This document shows, piece by piece, positions 35,171 through 47,316 of a DNA stretch of 64,000 nucleotides; position 1 is the stretch's first letter, and each line of letters begins with the position of its first letter. This DNA comes from Jacaranda mimosifolia (lineage: Eukaryota > Streptophyta > Magnoliopsida > Lamiales > Bignoniaceae): assembly GCA_018894105.1 (NCBI GenBank), contig CM032126.1, positions 27,006,391 through 27,070,390 on the forward strand. Reading direction: 5' to 3'. Made by a program: the position numbers and the translations under genes. The notes below the pieces were generated by a model, which was not told the origin of the DNA, searched no databases, and saw nothing but the letters and a program-made list of their open reading frames with translations.

Positions 35171-35975
35171 GTTGATATTTGCATTCTCCTAGGAATAAAC
35201 CAAAAACGTTGTTTTCTCCCAGTAGACATATTTTTGGACTAAAGTTAGCTTAGGATTATTGGAAAGCTGTCATGGCACAAGGAGTGAATTTTTACGTTAT
35301 GCATACTTCAACATTATTTTGATTTGCGATTGATTCTTAACTAAAGTTCATTCGATCGCTTGTACTTTACAAATGCTTTTAATATTGAATACTACAGAAA
35401 GTCTTTTCTCTTTAGTTAAATCATGAACCTAATATAATTACCGTATTACCAAATTAATGATACAATCTTCTTATCTAATGTAAATGTGAACTGTCCATTT
35501 TGTGCCGATCAAAATTCTTTTTCTCAGAGTAATTTTACATATTTTCCAATGCACTTTCCATGTAGTCCACTCGTCATTTTTTATCTTGTCCAAGTAAAAA
35601 TCCTAAAGAGTAGTTTTTTCATCCTGATGTTATCCTGTTGATTCAAGCAGATTCTACAAAATTTAACTAATTTAGTCTTTCGCGCTAAATTTGATGATTC
35701 GACATTGAAATGATATTCAATTGAAACCTTTGATTGAAGTCCAAAGTATCCCTCCAATCACAATGCTGAAAATTTCTTTGAAAATTTTAGTTGGAATGAC
35801 CACATGTTACTTCCTCTTCAGTAGTCTTCCTGGTTGAGAAATGAATAAGCAGAATTTCCATAGTAGGTTTACAATATTGAGACAAATATCAGAATTTTTG
35901 ATTGAATTCCCAAATTTTCCATGCTTTGCCGCATGCTCCTAGTCTCATGGTTGTGATTTGGGACAAACATCTTTC

Positions 35976-36329
35976 ATATCTTGGGCTCTACACTCAAGTT
36001 TGAGGACCATGACCTAAACTCGGCGACAATTTATCTTATTATGTTCTTTGAAACCTACACTACTAGCTCTGTCAGTATTTTTACAAAATTTGGTAATATA
36101 CAACTCATTGGTCACATTAGTGACTGTCTTCTTAACAAATTGGACTCTCTGGCATCAAGTCTTATTAGGTAAATGACTTGAAATCACACATATGCCCATT
36201 TTACTTTCCACCCCTTGCTCTTGGGAATAAGATGAGAAGCCATATTACATTTTATTTTCCTCTCTCTGTAGGCTTGAGTGTTAAGCTCGATCTCCACTTG
36301 CACTCATCCAGTTCCAATGGTTTCCTATC
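35976..36329. other. unassigned stretch after unit B
   Basis: AT-rich with no match seen to unit A and no supportable gene. Confidence 0.4.
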
Positions 36330-36881
36330 TTTTCCCTCTTCATTCAATTTTCAATGAGATTCCAATTGACCTATTTTACTTTTTCATTCCTCTACATTTT
36401 AATCATACATTGAGATCACTTTAGTACTTTCACTATCCATGAAGGCTGCAATATGGATTTGTAAACATTAAACAGCTATAGATGAGTCTGTGTAATTGCT
36501 TGAGTTTTCTGGCATATAATCAAATGGTAGTTGAGAAGTAGTTTGCAAAGATGGTATTAAATTGATCTGATGTAGGTCGAAATAGGCTGTAACTACAGAG
36601 TATGGATTCTTCTTTTATATGTGGCAATTAATTTTGATAAAAAGATTTTCCTTTGACAAGTTAACTTGAAATTGTGGTGCACATTATAGTGACATATATG
36701 AGTGCAGCATTTCCTGCAATGTCTAAGAAAATAAATCAGACTGTTCTCATTTATATGAAACTTACCAGAATGCACAGCAAAAGGAATTATTCCTCTCTAA
36801 TCTACCACATTACCTTGAGGATGGTTGAAAATTTGAAAAATTAGAAAAAGAATAAATTCTAGTTGATGACTTTTTACATTG
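36330..36881. repeat. third unit (C), left part, before the Copia insertion
   Basis: It aligns with the DNA left of gene copies 2 and 4 (about 14740-15240 and 30230-30780), including the block with CATTCTG|GTAAGT (minus, intron start 36765). It continues at 47725 after the Copia element. Confidence 0.7.
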
Positions 36882-37273
36882 TGTTGTATTTGTGGCTCAA
36901 AAGTTTTTTGGACAAAGTGTTTTGAGCTCCAGCCCAAAGTTTTTTGAGCTCTAGCGCATAACCCTACAGGATTGGCAAAGTTGGACAGAATGTTCTATGC
37001 CCTGCTTCAAATTTGTATGAGGCCAAGCTTGACAGTTTTGTATTTAGAAACTTCTTTATATTGGGTTTTTTGAGAAGACTTTCCTGAGCAGCAAAAAAAA
37101 AGAAAATTTAGATAGCACTTTTGTTCTTCTTCTTTGGCTTTGGGAGATCCTTTACAATCTAGTGAAATTCCTCTCTTCTTGCCCATGGATGTAACCTAAT
37201 TGGATGAACCATGTAAATTTGTGTCTTGAATTTTTTCTTTTATGCATTTCTATTTCCTGTTTTATTCGTAACA
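36882..37273 (+). repeat. 5' LTR of the nested Copia element
   Basis: 392 bp; inner end GTAACA followed by the primer site. Confidence 0.9.
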
Positions 37274-37276
37274 AAG

Positions 37277-37289
37277 TTGTACCAGAGCC
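37277..37289 (+). other. primer-binding site of the nested Copia element
   Basis: TTGTACCAGAGCC differs at two bases from the initiator Met tRNA site TGGTATCAGAGCC. Confidence 0.75.
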
Positions 37290-37303
37290 ATATTGATTTT
37301 GGG

Positions 37304-38870
37304 ATGGCTTCCATAAAGCATGAATTGAAAACTTGATCGTAAGACCCAGTTTCCTTTGTGGAAAACAAGGATGATGGCGATTCTTACACAAATGGATTTG
37401 GATAAAGCGCTGTTGGGGAAATCAAAGATGCCTGCAAATTAGACTGGTGAAAAGAAAGATAAAATTATCAGGAAGGCTGTTGCGCATATACAATTGCATC
37501 TTTCCAATGAGATTTTACAGGACGTTCTGAAAGAAGAGGATGCGGCTATATTGTGGAACAAGGTAGAGGAGATTTGTATGAAGAAGAATTTGACCAATGA
37601 ATTGCGGTTAAAGCAGCAACTTTATTCCTGCAAAATGGTTGAATGTATTTCTCTTCAAACTCACATCAATAATTTCAAAACTATTATTACTGATTCAGAG
37701 AATCTTGATGTGAAACATGATGATGAGGACTTGGCATTTTACCATTGTTATCAAAGGCATGCGCCTGGCTCGCCTGAGGCAACCAGGTGTAGCCTGGGCG
37801 CCTCGCTGTTGCTGGGCGAGGCGCCAGCAACAAGGCACCCCTGGGCGAACGCCTTGCTGTGTCTTGCCTGTTCAATGAGGCGGGCCTGCTTGACCTGCCT
37901 CACTATGTGGGCTTTTAAAAAAAAAAAAAAAAAAAAATTGGGTTTTTTTTTAAAATAAGAAAATTTCTTAAATTAAAAACAAAACCCTAACTAAACTAAT
38001 AAAATAAAAAAAAGTGGACCTATTTGCACACAACTCCCAATCGGCTGACCAGACCCCACCCATTGTACCGCCACTGGTGGCTGTGCGGTCCATGTATAGT
38101 TTTTCGATTTTTTTCTATTTTATGTAGAGAATTTAAGATTTTAGTATTTTAATTCCATTTAACTTATTTTAAATCATTATTTACTTTTTTTTATTTTTCA
38201 TAATTATTTTCTTTATTTTTATTTTTTTACTATTTTAAGTATATTTTTTGTAATTATTTTGTTTATTTTTTTACTGTTTGCATTAGATTTGAGTGAGGAT
38301 GAGGATGACATATGATTATCTATTGTTAATTGACTATATATTAGCATTTTTATGAGTTATGAATGAACTTTTGAAGTATGAACTTAGAATTTTTTAACAT
38401 TATTTATTTGTCCACATATTTTTTGTCATCTAAAACATGTTTGTTTGGAACTTTCGCACTATCTATATATTTATATATACTTTTTTAAATTGTCGCCTTG
38501 TTCGCCTTTTGGCCGCTCGCTTCTCGCCTTTAATAACTATGATTATTACTGTTGTGTCCGTTACCTTCTGTTTATTCCAATTTTTGGGATAAACTCTCAT
38601 ATGGTAGAGATACTATTACATTGAAGGATGTTCAGGAAGCCTTATTGATCAAATACTCAATTGATGGTGAAATTACAGCAAATGTATGTGAAAATTAAGG
38701 TGATGGACTTGTTGTTAGGGGTAGAACATGGAAGAAAAACTCCCATAACAACAAACAGAGAGGTAAATTGTAGTCAAGCAAGCTTGTTAGATACAACTAC
38801 TGTAAGAAGAAAGGACACGTCAAGGTAGACTGTTGGAAGCTGAAAATAAAATAAAAAAATGAGAATAATA
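37304..38870 (+). pseudogene. Copia gag, split by a transposon
   Basis: The first part (about 37330-37742) includes FPLWKTRMMAILTQMDLDKA and, further on, ILWNKVEEICMKKNLTNELR, typical of the gag core of plant Copia. After the insertion (37744-38541) it resumes with LLLCPLPSVYSNFWDKLSYG. A CCHC knuckle near 38795-38850 reads YNYCKKKGHVKVDCWKLK, its first Cys changed to Tyr. Several stops are present. Confidence 0.8.
37744..38541. mobile_element. small non-autonomous DNA transposon in Copia gag
   Basis: The left end ATTGTTATCAAAGGC and the right end (reverse complement CATAGTTATTAAAGGC) are inverted repeats. Subterminal sequence repeats GCGCCT/GGCGAGGCG motifs, and the interior is AT-rich with no gene. 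Removing it with one flanking copy restores a continuous gag frame across ATTATTAC (38542-38549; decayed to ATTTTACC at 37736-37743). This fits an 8-base hAT-type duplication. The exact outer base is uncertain by one. Confidence 0.75.
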
Positions 38871-39083
38871 AAATCGGTGAAGCTAGTGTTGTTGAGATGG
38901 ATAGTGAAGGCAGTGTACTCTGGGTTAGTTCTAATGGTTTGAGATCAAATGATGTCTGGATTATGTATACCACTTGTTCCTTTCATATGTGTCCTAATAA
39001 GGACTGGTTTTCAACATATGAACAGCTTAGTGGAGTTGCTCTTATGGTCAATGATGATGCATGCAAAGTTGCTGGGTATTGGT
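38871..39083 (+). pseudogene. Copia protease/pre-integrase fragment
   Basis: It reads DVWIMYTTCSFHMCPNKDWF; the protease DSG triad expected before CSFHM is YTT, so the active site is lost. It ends at ACKVAGYW where the Athila LTR begins at 39084. Confidence 0.75.
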
Positions 39084-40249
39084 TGTTTTTGTGCAAAGAT
39101 AAATAATGCAAACAAATATGCAAGTGCACATGTCGCAACAAGTAATAAAATGATGAGAAGAGTATCAATCCCACGAGGAATTAAATTATTCGCTACTAAA
39201 GATTAATTTACCACACACTTGTTTTATTCAAACAAAATCAATTAAATAAGAATTAAAACTAAACTAATGAAAATAAGAAAAACAGTACTGATTAAGATTT
39301 CTATCAGGATATAGAAGCCTAGAATTATGATTTCATCATTCGAATAAGTTGATTACATAATTTTCTCCCTATGAAATTAATAACATGTTATTAGTCTTGA
39401 ATTTTATTGAATTACGAGGTTCTTCCGAATTACCCGCAATCAAATCCCTAATTTATTCAATTCACTATATTCCTATGTGAATTAACTAAATTATGAATAA
39501 GGTTGTACCACTCAACTAACTCCATAGGGCAAGTAAGTATATTCCTATCCTACTCACAAATTAATTAGTTCATCAATTTGAACAATTAATCCCTAGATTT
39601 TCTTTTTCAAGACTCATCTACGGTTTAAAGATACACTTGACTGTTGATCAGACAATCAAATAGAAAAAGCACACAATAGAAGAAATAACCTTAAGCGCTA
39701 TTAATTTCATGAAAGAAAATCATGCATCAATTTATTCAAAAGAATCCATCATAATCCTAGAGTAATGAATTAGTACATGATTGAATTGTCAAACAAAACA
39801 TGAATAAAACGAAACATCATTTCAAATCTAGAATTAAAACAAAATCAAAGGGATAAGAAGAAACTCTATTCCTAGATGAATCTGATCTCCACTTTGTCCT
39901 CCTCTAAATCCCGAAATTTCGCGATACTTCTGATCTCCAAAATAGAAAAATCCGTCCTCCTCTAAAGTATCTAAGAGACCTATTTATAACTATCTGGAAG
40001 AGTCTTCTAATTAGAATATGACTCAAATAAATAAAAACTCTTTTTGCCCTTCTTTGATAATGACGTGTCATCCAATCAGCATTCCCACCAACTTGAGTCA
40101 ATTTGTCCTACTTTGCAATTTCTCCACTCGTATGCCTGCAATTCCAATATTTTCATCAATTAGCAAGGGAATTATAACTTTTAAAACAAGAAAATTAATT
40201 GTTAAGTCCTAAATATGATATTAAAATTAATACTAATATGGACTTAACA
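39084..40249 (-). repeat. 3' LTR of the Athila fragment
   Basis: It starts TGTTTTTGTG and ends GACTTAACA on the plus strand; about 1166 bp, in the long range expected for Athila. There is no second LTR in the window. Confidence 0.75.
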
Positions 40250-40266
40250 AATACCCCCAAACTTAA
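40250..40266 (-). other. polypurine tract of the Athila fragment
   Basis: The minus-strand sequence TTAAGTTTGGGGGTATT directly precedes the LTR start TGTTAAG. G-rich tracts of this form adjoin Gypsy 3' LTRs. Confidence 0.75.
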
Positions 40267-41902
40267 TATGTTGCTCGCCCTCGAGCAACGCAAAGAAAAG
40301 ACTTAAAGACACTCAGAGAAAAATAAATCAACACAAAAATGCATCTACAAAAACATCAATTCTTTTTTTTTTTTTTTTTTTGCTACTCTCGGAACTTCTT
40401 CAAAGCTATGCTCATAGTCAACCATAATTGCAATCTAATTTTACTATGCACAAATAAGCAGATATAATGTTCAAATGAATCACCCGTGTATGTGTGTGCT
40501 TTCTCTACAGGTAGTTACTGGCAATTCGGATTAATTTATGTAAAAGTACAAGACTCTTCTTTAATACTCCATAGGTTTGCTTTTCACCTCTATCTCCACT
40601 AATGTAGAATACACTCAACAAAGGATCATTTAGGACTTTCATAGCTTGTAATGTAGGCTTGGGTAAAGGTAGGAAAAATATGAATAACACTGGTTCAATA
40701 CCCACATCACTTGTTTATCATCACCTCTTAATTTTCCCCCAAACTTATTGAACAGTACTTATCAATTTCTTTCTTTCTTTCTTTCTCCTTTTTTTTTTAA
40801 TTGGTGTGCATGAGGCCTTATCTACATCACACGTGTGCATGAGGCCTTTTCTACACCTTTTTTTTGTGAAAGAAAATCAAACTTATGGGCACTATACTGC
40901 TTGTTCCCATTTCAAATAGATCTAACAAGTAATTGTGGGATTTATTTGGTGAGATTGTGTTTCTAAATTGGTTGTTGAGTTAGTTGTCAATTGAAAAGGA
41001 TATTTAAAATAGGCTCAACAAGGGAGCCCATGGGATATAATATCAATTGGTAAGCTTGAAAGGCTTAAACGGATCAAAAATGGCATAAGTCATTTCCTTT
41101 AATTGAGTGTTTTCTAGGATTTCTCCTTGATAGGGAATCAAACAAATTCTAGAGTTTAAAATATTACCTATGTAACTCATGCATAAATGTCTTCTAAATT
41201 AACCAATAACTAAAAGTGAGAAAGAGAGTGCTCAAAAATAGGGAATGTCATCCTAGCATTGCTTCTACTCAAAGTGCACAGTTCCATCATCAGACAAGTA
41301 TAATTTTTCACGAAACATAAAATTAAAGGGGTGATATCTTCATTGATTCAAGAAAATTAATTTTTGTACATACAAGACATTGACTCAATTACTAAACCCT
41401 AATCAAAATCAAAACAACAGAAAATAAAAGAACACAAAGGACAAAAAAATGATGGGAAAAGCACCCCCAAACTTGAGAGGGACTTTTCCCTCAAAGTACT
41501 AATACTACCATGAAAGAGAAAGCAAGAAAAGAAGAAACACTAATATGGAAAAAAAAAAAAAAAGAACAAAATAAAGATAAAGTAAAATAAAGAGAAGAAA
41601 AAAAAGTTACTCCCTGTTTAATCATTGGTGTCATCATCTTCCTTAGCCTCTGGGGGTGGAACTTAAGTGGCAGGAAAATCAAAGTGTGGTGGTTGTGGAA
41701 AGGTAGGACAATTCTCAGGTGGAATGTTATGATATTGTGCCAACATCGTATACCATTGTTGTTGAGTGTCAAGACATGCTTGGCGGTACTCCTCTGCAGC
41801 CTGCTGGTTTGTTAGTAATTATCTCATCATATTCTCCAACATATCTAGATGTTGTGGTATGGATCGATGGCAGTTCTGATGAGCTTGATCCTCTTGATGT
41901 GG
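40267..41902 (-). other. 3' untranslated region of the Athila fragment
   Basis: 1.6 kb without a convincing gene. It contains poly(T) at about 40364-40380, a duplicated GTGTGCATGAGGCCTT (40804, 40843), and a purine-rich run near 41550. Frame remnants of the preceding ORF may extend to about 41800. Confidence 0.5.
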
Positions 41903-42718
41903 TCATGGAGCTCTTCTTGATTGATCATCATCAATTATTTGTTCGGGAGGTAGTAATTCCTCACTTGGATCCCATTGAACCCTTGTTGCAGCGCATAACT
42001 CTGAGATTAAATGTGGACTTACTAAGCTATCTCGTATTCCACCTGGTGATGCCTTCTGAATAGCAGGATTAATAATCAGTCCGATATCAATAGGAATCAT
42101 CTGATGAATAGCACATAACAAAACTGCTCGCTCCCTAGTGACATCGTTGTAATGGGAAACTGGTAGCAAACGGGCATAAATGAATTTGAACCAATGGTGG
42201 ATATGTGGGGATAATCCTGCCCTCAAGAAGTGCCTATACTGATTGTTAGCTCCCATCTTCCACTCGACAATTTGACTGCATAAATGATTTTTCACTTCTT
42301 CCATATTTATTTCTGTAGTTAGGACTTGCTGGAACTTATCATCACCATCAATGTTAGGTGTCTCAAAGATTTTATTAATAGCTTCCTGAGAGAATGATAT
42401 CTGTTTACCTCGCACAAATACCGTATCTCCAGTAGTGAATGCTAAATTGATATAGAACTCCCTCATTACTTGTATGACTGCAGCCCTTGGGGTGCTAACA
42501 AACTTTTGCCAACCTTTCCGTGTTGTAATTGGGCTTCTAGTAGGATCACAGCGTGAGTGCTCCCTTAATCCTCTTTCCCTAACAAAAGGCCGATGCATGG
42601 TGATTTGTGAATATAGTGTCTCTGCCTCTACTGAAACAAATCGGGTGGTATCAAAAGTTGGTCGTCTACTACTAGAGGCCTCCGTCTTGTTTTTTTTCCT
42701 GCTTGCTTTAGGTGCCAT
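41903..42718 (-). CDS. Athila third ORF (putative plant transposon protein), 271 residues
   Basis: Open from ATG 42718 (MAPKASRKKNKTEASSSRRP), with a basic N-terminus and a central part including REFYINLAFTTGDTVFVRG, then LRAGLSPHIHHWFKFIYARL and later RAVLLCAIHQMIPIDIG. It matches the uncharacterised protein family widely annotated as putative plant transposon protein (Pfam Transposase_32 by memory), which sits after integrase in Athila elements, the place sometimes called env-like. It has no evident signal peptide or membrane segment. It is the longest unbroken frame in this fragment; the family C-terminus may be longer, so the stop at 41903 may follow a frameshift. Confidence 0.7.
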   Translation of the reverse strand: MAPKASRKKNKTEASSSRRPTFDTTRFVSVEAETLYSQITMHRPFVRERGLREHSRCDPTRSPITTRKGWQKFVSTPRAAVIQVMREFYINLAFTTGDTVFVRGKQISFSQEAINKIFETPNIDGDDKFQQVLTTEINMEEVKNHLCSQIVEWKMGANNQYRHFLRAGLSPHIHHWFKFIYARLLPVSHYNDVTRERAVLLCAIHQMIPIDIGLIINPAIQKASPGGIRDSLVSPHLISELCAATRVQWDPSEELLPPEQIIDDDQSRRAP

Positions 42719-43840
42719 CTCACTGTTATTCTAATTCACATTTTTTGCAAAAATCAAACAATATCATTCTAAATTGTCAATAATAATGTTAATAAAGCCT
42801 TAATCCAAGATTTTGAAAGAATTAACCCTTTTCACCAAATAAATTCATCAAACTAAATTGCAATATTTTTTTTCAAGACAATTCAATTCCCTTTTCAATC
42901 ATAAGCTCAATGTGCCACAATATTATGCTTAGCATTACTTAAAAATACTTAATGAATATTTCCAAATAATTTTCAAGACTCCACATCTAAGCATTCAACA
43001 ATGGCAAGATGAAACTTAGTAGTTTCCAAATGTAGATCAATGACATACTAAGTTTTGGCCTAATCAAACAATATAGGAGCAAACTCACACAAACCCACAA
43101 GATTTGCATATAAATCACTTGTTCTCCCAACAATTAATTACATTCCACAAATTCAAGTAAATAATCCCAAAACATCTAAATCCAAAGAGAGTTTATGCAA
43201 GAAACCAAGCAAACAACCTATTATGAGTATTAGAAGTACCAAGAAATGTAGCCCAAGGGAGATGAAGAATGTTGAGCTCGCCGGTGGAGGAATACCGGCG
43301 ATAATGGTGGTCGCCGGCTGTGGGTTGTTGGTGGATATGGCGATGGTTGGTGGTGGATGGGGAGAATGGGTTTTGTAGTTTGGGGAAGGGAAAAAAAAAC
43401 AAGAGAAGGAGGAGGGGGAATGAGGGAATAAGGGTTTTGTTTTTTAGAAGAAAGAAAATGGGGGGAAAGGGAATGGCGCAAGTTAATTGTGCCCTGGCGC
43501 AGGACGTTCTGCCTTGGGCGGAATGTGTTGCGCCTGGGCACAAGTTTCTTGCGCCCTGGCGCAGTACATTCTACCTCAGGAAGATTTTTTTCTCGCCTTG
43601 CGTCGGGGCGCGAAAATATTGCGCCCTAGCGTAAGGCAGGCAGATTTGGCCCGTAAGTTTTACACCTGTGTGCCTTGGCACGAGAGTTTCGTGCCCTGGC
43701 GTGCCAATTTTTTTTTTAAATTAAGCACTGAATTATAGACATATGAAAAGAAAAATAAACATTAAAAAAAATAAAAAGAAAATTTGGGTTGCCTCCCATA
43801 AGCGCCTGATTTAGAGTCATCGGCATGACTTTTTCAGGCA
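42719..43840 (-). other. Athila spacer with GC-rich direct and inverted repeats
   Basis: Between integrase and the third ORF. Within 43480-43720, motifs such as TTGCGCCCTGGCGCA and TTGCGCCTGGGCACAAG recur at roughly 30-50 base spacing and are self-complementary (GCGCC...GGCGC). Frames open here are composition effects. Confidence 0.6.
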
Positions 43841-44610
43841 TTATTCAACATCAACCAGGGTGAGCGTGGATCGTTGGCGATCAAAATTGCCTCCCCAATA
43901 GTACTTGATTCGCTGTCCATTCACCTTGAATCTTCTATTTGTTCCTTCATCTTTTAGTTCCACTACTCCATATGGAAAAACTTTAGTGATGCGAAATGGC
44001 CCTGACCAACGTGATTTGAGTTTTCCTAGAAACAACTTCAAACGAGAATCAAATAACAAAACATATTGTCCAAGTTCGAAATGACGCTCTAAAATTTTTC
44101 TATCATGCCACTTCTTTATCTTTTCCTTATATAACTTAGCATTCTCATATGCTTGCATTCTGAATTCATCTAATTCATTTAACTGCAATAACCTCTTATC
44201 CTCGACAGCTTGAGAGTCAAAATTCAATTTTTTTTATAGCCTAATAAGCATTATGTTCCAATTCTACCGGCAAGTGGCATGCTTTCCCAAACACTAATTT
44301 GTAAGGCGACAACCCAATGGGAGTTTTGTAAGCTATCCTATATGCCCACAATACATCATCTAACTTCTTAGACCAATCTTTTCTAGTAGCACTCACTATT
44401 TTCTCCAAAATTCTTTTAATTTCTCTATTTGAAACTTTAACTTGACCACTAGTTTGCGGATGGTAAGTTGTGGCAATTTTGTGTTTAACTCCATATTTAG
44501 CTAATAGAGTATCAAAATATCTATTACAAAAATGCCTTCCTCCATCACTAATAATAGCTCTAGGTGTACCAAAATGAGTAAAAATATTCTTTTTCAAAAC
44601 GTTTGTTAAT
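43841..44610 (-). pseudogene. Athila integrase C-terminal half
   Basis: 44597-44241 holds [16 protein letters not shown], then [17 protein letters not shown] (core Asp and Glu region) and [22 protein letters not shown] replaces an expected Trp after HNAY, and one extra A in an A-run shifts the frame. 44227-43841 continues with the C-terminal domain (KSRWSGPFRITKVFPYGVVE). The N-terminal half is missing. Confidence 0.85.
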
Positions 44611-45480
44611 TCTCAAATGGATTTTTGTGACATTGTGTCTTTGGGAATAATAAAAAAACTAGTTTCAGCGAAGGAGTTCACAAGACGAAAGAGAGGCTTG
44701 ATTATATTCATTTAGATCTTTGGGATCCATCTAGGGTGCCCTCTAATGGCGGTGCTAGATTTATGCTGACTTTCATTGATGATTACTCTAGGAAAGTTTG
44801 GGCATTCTTTTTGAAATAGAAAAGTAATGTTTTTGCTATGTTTAAGCGGTGGAAGAGGATGATTGAGAAATAGACGGGCAAGCAAATAAAGCATCTTCGC
44901 ATTGATAATGGCTTGGAGTTTTGCTCTAGAGAATTTGAGAATTACTATAAGGAAGCTGGCATTGTGAGACATCGTACAATTGTTAGGACACCACAACAAA
45001 ATGGTATTGCCGAGTGGATGAACTGAACTCTAATAGAAAGAGTCCGTTGTATGCTCTTTAATGATGGATTATCTAGAGATTTCTGGGCAGAGACAGTTTC
45101 TACTGCTTGTTACTTGGTGAATCGCTCTCCATCTATAGCGATTGATTTCAAACTCCTGATGAGGTATGGTATGGTAATACACTTGATTATTCTAATATTA
45201 GAATATTTGGTTGTCCTACTTATATATATGTCAACGAAGGAAATTTAGAACCTAGATCTAGAAAATATGTTTTTCTTGGTTATACTTCAGGAATTAAGGG
45301 ATTTAGGGTCTAGTGTCCTAAAACATATGAAGTGATTACTAGTAGAGATGTTACTTTTGATGAATCTGCTATGATTAGTCCTAAAAAGGATAGTGTGGTG
45401 GAGTTTGATATAGGTGCTTATGGATCACCCGAGCAGGGGGAGTCGAAGGTCCATATTCCACATCCTATTTAGTAGGTTTC
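44611..45480 (+). pseudogene. Copia integrase region
   Basis: Translated fragments include HCVFGNNKKTSFS, then LDYIHLDLWDPSRVPSNGG and FMLTFIDDYSRKVWAFF, followed by an NGLEFCSREFENYYKEAG block and VNRSPSIAIDFK. Stops occur at about 44626 (TGA), 44817 (TAG) and 44872 (TAG). The family would catalyse cDNA insertion. Confidence 0.8.
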
Positions 45481-45672
45481 CACTTCTTATGATTCAGTTC
45501 CACATGAGACACCTACTACACCTATTGAGCCATGATTCATTACTAGAGACAGGCCGAAGAGATAGATTAAGCCACATCTTAGATACGCAGATGCAAATTT
45601 TGTTGTATATGCTTTGACTGTTGCTAAGGAAACAGTTTCTAATGAGCCAGTTTCATTTTTGGATGCTACTTC

Positions 45673-47234
45673 TTGCAAGGAGTCAGCACAGTAGATTGGG
45701 GCTATGGCAGAGGAACTGAGTCGCTACAAAAAAATAAGACATGGGTTTTGGTGAAGCCTCTAGAAAATAAAAAGGTTATTGGATGCAAATGGGTGTTTAA
45801 GAAAAATCAAGGAACACCTGACGTTGATGATGTGAGATACAAGGCGTGGTTAGTTGCCAAGGGTTATACATAGAAGTATGGTGTTGATTTTAATCTGGTT
45901 TTCTCTCTTGTTGTGAAATATAGTTCCATATGTTTGTTATTGTCTGTGGTCGCCTAGTATGATCTTGAACTTGAGCAGTTGGATGTCATTATGTTAAGAC
46001 CACTTTCTTTCATGATGAGCTTGAGGAAACCATATTCATGGATCAACCAGAGGCACTAAGGAAGATCATCTTTACTTACTAAAAATGTACCTTTATGGTT
46101 TGAAACAATCCCCGAGACAGTGGTACAAGCGTTTTGATTCTTTTATGATCACTATTGGATTTACTATGAGTGATTTTGACGCTTGTGTCTATTATCGGAG
46201 ATTATCTGGTAATTTTTTCATCTATTTACTTCTTTATATGGATGATATGCTTATTGCTGCGAGGCATATTTGTGATATCAACAAGCTTAAGGCTCAGTTG
46301 AGCAGTGAATTTGAGATGAAATATTTAGGTGGTGCAAAGAAAATTTTGGGAATGGAAATACATCATGATCGTTGTGCAGGAAAGTTTTTCCTATCTCTAA
46401 AACAGTATATTGAGAAAGTTCTTGAGAGATTTGGAATGAAGGATTCTAAGCCTCTCAGCACTCTACTTGCACCACATTTTAAACTATCAGCTTCATTGTC
46501 ACCTCAATCAAGCGAGGAGGAGGAACACATGTCTCGTGTTCCATATTCTAGTATAGTTGGGAGCATGATGAATGTTATGGTGTGCACTAGGCCTGATATT
46601 GTGCAAGATGTTAGTGTGGTATGTCGTTATATGACTCATCCTAGTAAGGAGCATTGTCAAGCTGTTAAATGGATTTTTTGATACTTGAAAGGTACGTTGA
46701 ATTTGGGTTTGTTGTTTAACAATTGTGGAACTTCATATGGAGGTGAAGTTATTAGATATGTTGATTATGAGTTTGCTAGTGATTTAGATAGAAGGCGTTC
46801 ACTCACTGGATATATTTTCACTTTGTTTAGGGTTCCATTAGTTGGAAGGTTATTCTTTAGCCTACAGTTAGCTTATCAACTATAGAAGCAGAATATATGG
46901 CTATCACTGAAGCAGTAAAAGAAGCACTGTGGTTGAAAGGTTTAGTCCATAGTTTGGGATTTGAGGTGGAGGTTACTTCTGTATACTGTGATAGTCAGAG
47001 TGCTATTCATCTTACACAGAATCAGATGTTCCATGAGAGGACCAAACATATTGATATACAGTACCATTTCATTCGTGATCGTATATCTGGTGGTGAAGTT
47101 CGTGTTGCTAAAGTAGTTAGTGAAGATAATCCAACAGATATGATGACGAAGCCAGTGCCTACACACAAGTTCAAGCATTGCTTGGATTTAGTACGACTGA
47201 GTCGTTTTCATTTATTACCCTTAAAGGTTTTATG
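45673..47234 (+). pseudogene. Copia reverse transcriptase and RNase H
   Basis: The RT start reads NKTWVLVKPLENKKVIGCKW (about 45735-45800). The middle (45870-46084) is broken by stops and a small deletion. 46085-46681 carries LYGLKQSPRQWYKRFDSF and the catalytic YMDD at 46235-46246. RNase H (46897-47234) has [20 protein letters not shown] and [13 protein letters not shown]. Frame breaks near 46682 and 46886 separate the pieces. Confidence 0.87.
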
Positions 47235-47316
47235 AAGAGTTAGATAGGATGTTTACTATTTTATTTTTTGGGTTGAGGTGTATTTGTGACTACAACTTTT
47301 GATCTAAGGTAGAGAT

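Larger units (their letters stand above)
28163..35975. repeat. segmental duplication unit B
   Basis: It aligns with unit A in the same order and strand, carrying gene copies 3 and 4. Relative to A it lacks the 3.1 kb and 4.4 kb inserts but has about 300 extra bases around 29010-29330 and some around 32960-33330. Stretches between and beyond the genes (28502-30853, 31148-35975) hold no supportable coding region; the short open frames there are not conserved in unit A. Confidence 0.85.
39084..44610 (-). mobile_element. 3' half of an Athila-type Gypsy element nested in Copia
   Basis: On the minus strand the order is integrase end, spacer, a third open frame, long untranslated region, polypurine tract and a 1.17 kb LTR. 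Gag, protease and RT are missing, as is the Copia sequence that should lie right of the break. A whole Athila insertion followed by a deletion spanning its 5' part and adjoining Copia sequence explains both losses. The right junction near 44610 is approximate. Confidence 0.8.

Noticed and set aside
41719..42063. Plus-strand frame of 114 residues
   Set aside because: It overlaps the Athila third ORF on the opposite strand and has no conserved motif.
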